DNA of 64,000 nt from Paraescarpia echinospica (Eukaryota > Annelida > Polychaeta > Sabellida > Siboglinidae), in NCBI GenBank assembly GCA_020002185.1, contig CM034541.1, positions 30,902,648-30,966,647 on the forward strand, written 5' to 3'. Of the stretch, positions 59,038 through 64,000 are shown in pieces. Position 1 is the first letter of the stretch; each line of letters opens with the position of its first letter. The notes beneath the pieces were generated by a model. That model saw nothing but the letters and a program-made list of their open reading frames with translations. It ran no database searches and had not been told where the DNA came from. The translations under genes and the position numbers were made by a program.

Positions 59038-60889
59038 ACTTTATTTTTATTAGCTGTAAAGTTTACTAAGGCATAATATTGTAATGATATAACAGCCAAA
59101 TTGCTTTAAAATATCAAGTAAATACAAGGAAAGTGATTATGTAACATATGTAGTTCTACAATACTTATGCTTGGATTGTTTCGTCGCTAAAGCGAATAAA
59201 ATGAACTATAGAAAATAAAATAACTGAACAGTGATTTATCTTCATCTATCAAGTGCAGAGATTAATCAAAATTATCATTTAATGATGTGTACCAAGTGAA
59301 CTTACACCTGTGGTCACAATCAACTACATTGCATGCAATTGTCAGCTGACCACTTAATTTCCTGTGCTCATAAAATAGTTACCAGTATGGACTGTTTAAC
59401 CCTAATCTAAACGCCCTCTGACACCTGGTAATAAATTGTCTGCAATTTTGCATTACTCCATTGCTCTATCTATTACTACTGACATGCTAACACACGCACT
59501 TGTATTCAATCAAGGGTTGCAAAAGAACGACAAGATTTGCCACCCACCCCTTTTCGCAGGGCTTTACAAAGGATATGCCTATAAAAAGCGGCCATGTCTA
59601 AGAAACAGCCCAGGTTCAAGTCAGCGCCCTTAATTAAATGTGCTCTATTCTATTGGTGTAAAAGTTCTCTATGCAATTTGTGTAAAAACAGTGAGGTTCC
59701 GGTCTCATTCAGAGGGCACAAATTAACTCATCCGGACTTGACGAAAAGCAGCAAAAACCGTGGCAGAATAGCTTTACACATAGTGACTGCAAGTACCAGC
59801 TGAGTCACATATCCTATTTCATGGGGTATGGCTACTGGCGGATAAAATTTAAGCCCTTTTTACAGTTTCCTGAGACAAATGCTTTGAAAATTTAAATTTT
59901 TTTCCATGGCAAATTCAGTAGAAAATAATGACAACAGTTCTCCATTGCAACACTTCATCAGAGCTGCGTATTTATTCAATTAATGCCCAAATTGTATGAT
60001 TTGATTAATGAAAACTTGGCAATAGACAGAATATTCCACCTGTATTAAATCGTAGCCATGTTTGTTGACAACAAATTTAAGAAATTGTTAAGACCTTTCT
60101 TCGAAAATCGCATTTTTAATGCCTTAAAATTGCAAGGCCTAATTAAAAAGTGCAAGATGCAATTTAAAATGCAAGATCCAATTTACGTTTCATGACTTTT
60201 TAAGATTCTACACTGTGACACACATCCTGCATTTACAACTGTTTAGGCTTGAGAAGGCACTTAGAATAGCACATCACACATATAGCAAGTGGCAACTGCC
60301 TGATTAGTACTGACGTTGACAGACAACTGAATGCCAGCATGCTAATCAGTAGCAAACAGGCGGCTCAATTACACTGCAATTATAACAATTTCTCCGCAAA
60401 GCCAAGTGTTTTTCTAAACAACCTCATGACAACAATGAATTTATATAACCCTCCCTGACACATCCTGTAACAATCTAAGTGCAATAATCAGATTAACCTT
60501 TAGTTGCATGAGCATTATGGCTATGTTGTTGTTTTACCACGCTGTGTGTGCTATTTTCATGCACCTTCCAGTGTGTGTTGAGTGCACGTCACACGTGCGG
60601 GTTACGCAACCAGCTACCCGTTCATTTTATGCAAAGAGCTTGGCGCCTACTGACTGCAAATTCTCCTCAGTTGCAAGGCCCAAATGCTGAGTGGATAATT
60701 GTGAAATAGATCGCTGTCTCTAATTTTCATCTGCTGCACCGGTCGAACCCGTTAACCCATGGGAAAACGTAACTTCCTAGATTAGTGCATACTTTTTACT
60801 GTATTTTTGACCCCCAGTGCTTCCTGTAGACAAACTGAAATCGCAAAAAATCAATGATAGTAAAATCGTCATAATTTTTTTCATCCTTA
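59038..60889. other. Gene-free stretch
   Basis: No supported gene; frames at 59436-59803 and 60508-60690 lack domains. Confidence 0.4.
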
Positions 60890-61165
60890 GTTTAATGACT
60901 CGATGGTTGAGCTCTGGTGTTTTACGGCCCTCCTCGCGTTAGTCATCCTACATGGTACGGAAGTTTAGCGGGTGAAGTCAGGATGATTCTGAGGGGTTCC
61001 CATGCAGCCAACAGTAGCCTAGTGCTTTTATGGGGTTTCTTCAGAAAATAAACAGAAAAGATAAGCACACACAACTGGCAAAGGATACAGATACGTAAAG
61101 CACCCGACAGCAGTTTTAATTGATCGGGCGCTATATAAGTACTTTTATTTATTTATTTTATTTAT
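60890..61165 (+). mobile_element. Probable retroelement 3' end with (ATTT)n tail
   Basis: ATCGGGCGCTATATAAGTAC is followed by a TTTTATTTATTTATTTT tail (61141-61168), the form of many LINE or SINE 3' ends. The upstream limit is uncertain and no A/B boxes or RT are visible. Confidence 0.45.
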
Positions 61166-61224
61166 TTATAAAATAATGTGGTTGAGGTGTTTAACAAAAC
61201 GGAGGGAGGTAGAGAGGTAGGGAG

Positions 61225-61880
61225 GGGGGGAGAGTGAGGTAGGGAGGGAGGGATGGAGGGAGAGACAAAGGCAGGGAAGGAATGGAGGGAACAAGCAGAG
61301 ATAGAAGAAGGGAGACAGGAAATGAAGCGAGTGGGAGAGGATGGGGTGGAGCCGAGATTTGTAGGGAGGGAGAAATATAGAGGGATAAAGGTGGAAACAG
61401 GGAGGGGTAGAGGTGGAGGGAAGATATGGAAACAGGGAGGGGAGAGGTGGAGGGGAGATATGGAAACAGGGAGAGGGAAGAGGAGGAGAGGAGATATAGA
61501 AACAGGGAGTGGGAAGAGGTGGAGGGGAGGTATGGAAACAGAGAGGGGGAAGAGGTGGAGGGAAGATATGAAAACAGGGAAGGGGAGAGGTGGAGGGGAG
61601 ATATGGAAACAGGGAGAGGGGAGAGGAGGAGTGGAGATATAGAAACAGGGAGTGGGAAGAGGTGGAGGGGAGGTATGGAAACAGAGAGGGGGAAGAGGTG
61701 GAGAGAAGTTATGGAAACAGGGAGGGGGACGAGGTGGAGGGAAGGTATAGAAACAGGGAGGGGGAAGAGGTGGAGGGAAGGTATGGAAACAGGGAGGGGG
61801 AAGAGGTGGAGGGAAGGTATAGAAACAGGGAGGGGGAAGAGGTGGAGGGAAGGTATGGAAACAGGGAGGAGGATGACATG
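61225..61880. repeat. 36-bp GA-rich minisatellite
   Basis: From about 61390 there are ~14 units such as GAGGTGGAGGGAAGGTAT plus GGAAACAGGGAGGGGGAA, slightly variable; GGGAGG-rich sequence leads in. Because 36 is divisible by three, a 12-residue peptide repeat (METGRGKRWREG type) is open in one frame and other frames are open too. Confidence 0.9.
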
Positions 61881-61999
61881 AAAAAGAGGATAAAGAGAAA
61901 GGGGGAGAGGGAAAGAGATATGAGTGGAGAGAAGAGAGGGAGTAAAAGGCAGTGAGGGTGAGGGAGAGAAGAGGAAGAAACAGAAGAGAAAGAGGAGGA

Positions 62000-62451
62000 G
62001 AAAGTAACAGAGAAAGAGGGATGGGAGACAGAGAGATCTGAGGACTGGTGTAATGATTGACCGATACAGGATGCCCTAAAAATCAAACATGGAAATGGCC
62101 CATTCTCTAATCTGTTACCACTGCTCACTATGCATTAAATCATTAACCCTGCACCACATCAAGGCTGTTAGGATCACAACTGTCTGCTACTACAGGCCTC
62201 ACTGGGATACATATATCTCCAGCTATCTTCAAAGTTAACCCAGTCAGTAAAATCCCAGAAGCCCAGGACATGCTCTATGGATCTTTGTGTTGTGTGATTT
62301 ATTGATATGCATCTTGGAGAGTGTTTCATTACAATGAGATGTACCTTTGGAAGTCCTCTAATGCGATCGCACTGGTGTGTTCATAACATTTCAGGAAGCA
62401 GGGTACAAACACAGTTAAGGCTTCATGCGTCTAACTAAAATCAAACTAGTG

Positions 62452-62512
<61 letters not shown>

Positions 62513-63947
62513 ATAGGTGTGTAATTGTGTTAATGGTTTCCTCCTGCAGGCTTAGCATTTTGGGTGCCAAACTATCAGAGATTCATCTACAACCCTTCGG
62601 AACAAAACTAATACCTTAATCTTGTAAAAATTCTGTTTTTTCCTGTTTTAGGGTTTATACCCGATGTTAAACAGATGTTAGTGGACTGTTCACAATGTTA
62701 TGCATGTTTTCTACAATTGTTTTGAGCTACATAAACCACCACCAATTTTTTTGTAACAAACGTTCGGCATAATTACTTCAAGGAACCAACTTCTGTGTGT
62801 GTGTGTGCGTGTGTGCGTGCGTGCATGCGTGCGTGCGTGCATGCGTGTGTGCGTGTGTGTGTAGAAGATTGACACTTTTGCTAGTATACGTACTTTACTG
62901 AAGTGAGGATGATGTAATACATTATAATATAATTAAATAATTAGAAGGAAGCCAAATGTATCTTGTGCAATAACTTTCTAACTGTACTTTTGAACTTGGT
63001 TTAGGCATAGACTATTGTTCTGCAAATTGTCTTTCATGAATGTTAATTGCTAATTAAGTTATTTAATTTGAGGATGTCATCTTATGAAGAGTATATTAGG
63101 AAAAATATTTATCCCAAAAATGGCAACTTCACAGATGCATAAAATACGTACAATTGTAACAGGAATAAGCAACAATAAGCTCATCCCACATATGAGGCTG
63201 AACGGACACATAATATATATAGAACACAATATCAGGCTGCCAAACATGCCAATCAACTTCATGAGAACAGAAGCTAAATAATGTTTAGTCCCCACAAAGC
63301 CCTCGTACAATTCTTATAGTCATAGTGCAATAATCTGTCAATGATATCTGTTTAACAGTAGCCAAAATGCTGCTTCTTTTTTTGCCCGGTATTTACCTCT
63401 GCCCTATACATTTCATATCCTGTTTCTAAATACCCACTGCTAGATAAACAAGCCGAGGCCACAGTGAATGATTCCTTGTTTCTCAACTCATTTGTTTCAT
63501 GTTTTTCACGCGTGCCATTTAGTGGTGTTAAATCATCACGTGAAAGAAGAAGAACACTTATTTAGTGTGATTTGTGGGCCGCGTGTCTAACAAAAGAAAC
63601 TCACAGATGCGAGCGGAATGCCAGTGTTAAATCACTCTCGGTTGGCTTGTGAGCCGGCTTTTTCTGCCCTTCATAGATGAGTCAGCTTTACATGAGCCAG
63701 ACATTTATGTTACATACAATGGATGGGAATCAGGTTCTATGGTACTAAACCATTTTCTCCAGTGTTATGCAAAACATCATATTAAATAACTTGTCCTTTA
63801 GACGTAGTCGACTGCACATGAATACATCATCCATTGTACAGTTTACAATAATCATCATAAGTTAATGTAATTTCAACATACATAATACCATTGGCTATTA
63901 AAAGTCGAAATAAGTTAGTTGCTCTGTCGTCTCAGCACATCCTCGCA
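62000..63947. other. Gene-free stretch with microsatellites
   Basis: (AT)n at 62456-62498 continues into (GT)n to 62512. A (TG/CG)n tract lies at 62792-62862. No gene seen. Confidence 0.5.
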
Positions 63948-63984
63948 TGCCAGGGCTGTTTGCCATGCAAAACTAGCCCTGGCA
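63948..63984. repeat. 10-bp perfect inverted repeat at window edge
   Basis: TGCCAGGGCT, a 17-base spacer, then AGCCCTGGCA. It may be the start of a repeat continuing past the window. Confidence 0.6.
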
Positions 63985-64000
63985 GATCTCCTACGTGAAG

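Noticed and set aside
61253..61955. Three overlapping repetitive Glu/Arg/Gly-rich frames
   Set aside because: The 36-bp minisatellite opens all plus frames; no start context or transcript signal.

Overview
This is an animal nuclear genome window, AT-rich and crowded with repeats. Evidence: spliceosomal exons with GT/AG borders and conserved phases, pol II TATA promoters, eukaryotic tRNA genes with internal A/B boxes, several non-LTR retrotransposons, TTAGGG-type repeats, and long micro- and minisatellites. No operons or bacterial genes are visible. The content fits a marine invertebrate (a mollusc or other lophotrochozoan, or a non-vertebrate deuterostome); sequence alone does not settle the phylum.

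Left end (0.3-2.2 kb): a minus-strand cluster of three small intronless genes. Each has the same core promoter (CACGTG E-box, then a TATA box 22-24 bp downstream). The upstream gene encodes a SERTA domain broken by one missing base. The middle one encodes a C2HC zinc finger and shares promoter, 5'UTR and first codons with the SERTA gene. The third is an acidic, T/S/V-repeat protein whose tail is translated from telomere-like repeats. Next come an array of CTCF-like motifs (2.33-2.77 kb) and an array of nuclear-receptor half-sites (2.77-2.91 kb).

2.96-12.5 kb is mostly retroelement debris: an internally deleted CR1-like copy (SGNH esterase joined to RT), an L2-like RT tail, a nearly intact CR1-like ORF2 (773 aa), a hAT-like non-autonomous element, a decayed ORF1 and a second RT type. 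A divergent pair of tRNA-Pro genes (AGG and TGG anticodons) sits inside this region.

12.7-14.2 kb holds an apparently intact single-exon gene for a two-C2H2-finger protein with an internal 16-residue tandem repeat. 16.0-17.9 kb and 57.5-59.0 kb are two copies of an unusual TTAA-flanked foldback element: long inverted arms around a 100-bp loop, each complete arm carrying a tRNA-like pol III promoter. This is my best candidate for something undescribed.

28.7-39.9 kb (minus strand) is a host gene for a START-domain lipid-transfer protein of the STARD4/5/6 group. Five exons and all splice phases can be read; the first ~30 codons are not found. Its introns contain a dead LINE, G-rich minisatellites and dispersed repeats. 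The remainder (40-64 kb) has no gene I can support. It holds a 5'-truncated CR1-like copy followed by a ~1.05-kb minisatellite with an 88-bp higher-order repeat, a 36-bp GA-rich minisatellite, microsatellites and dispersed repeat families.
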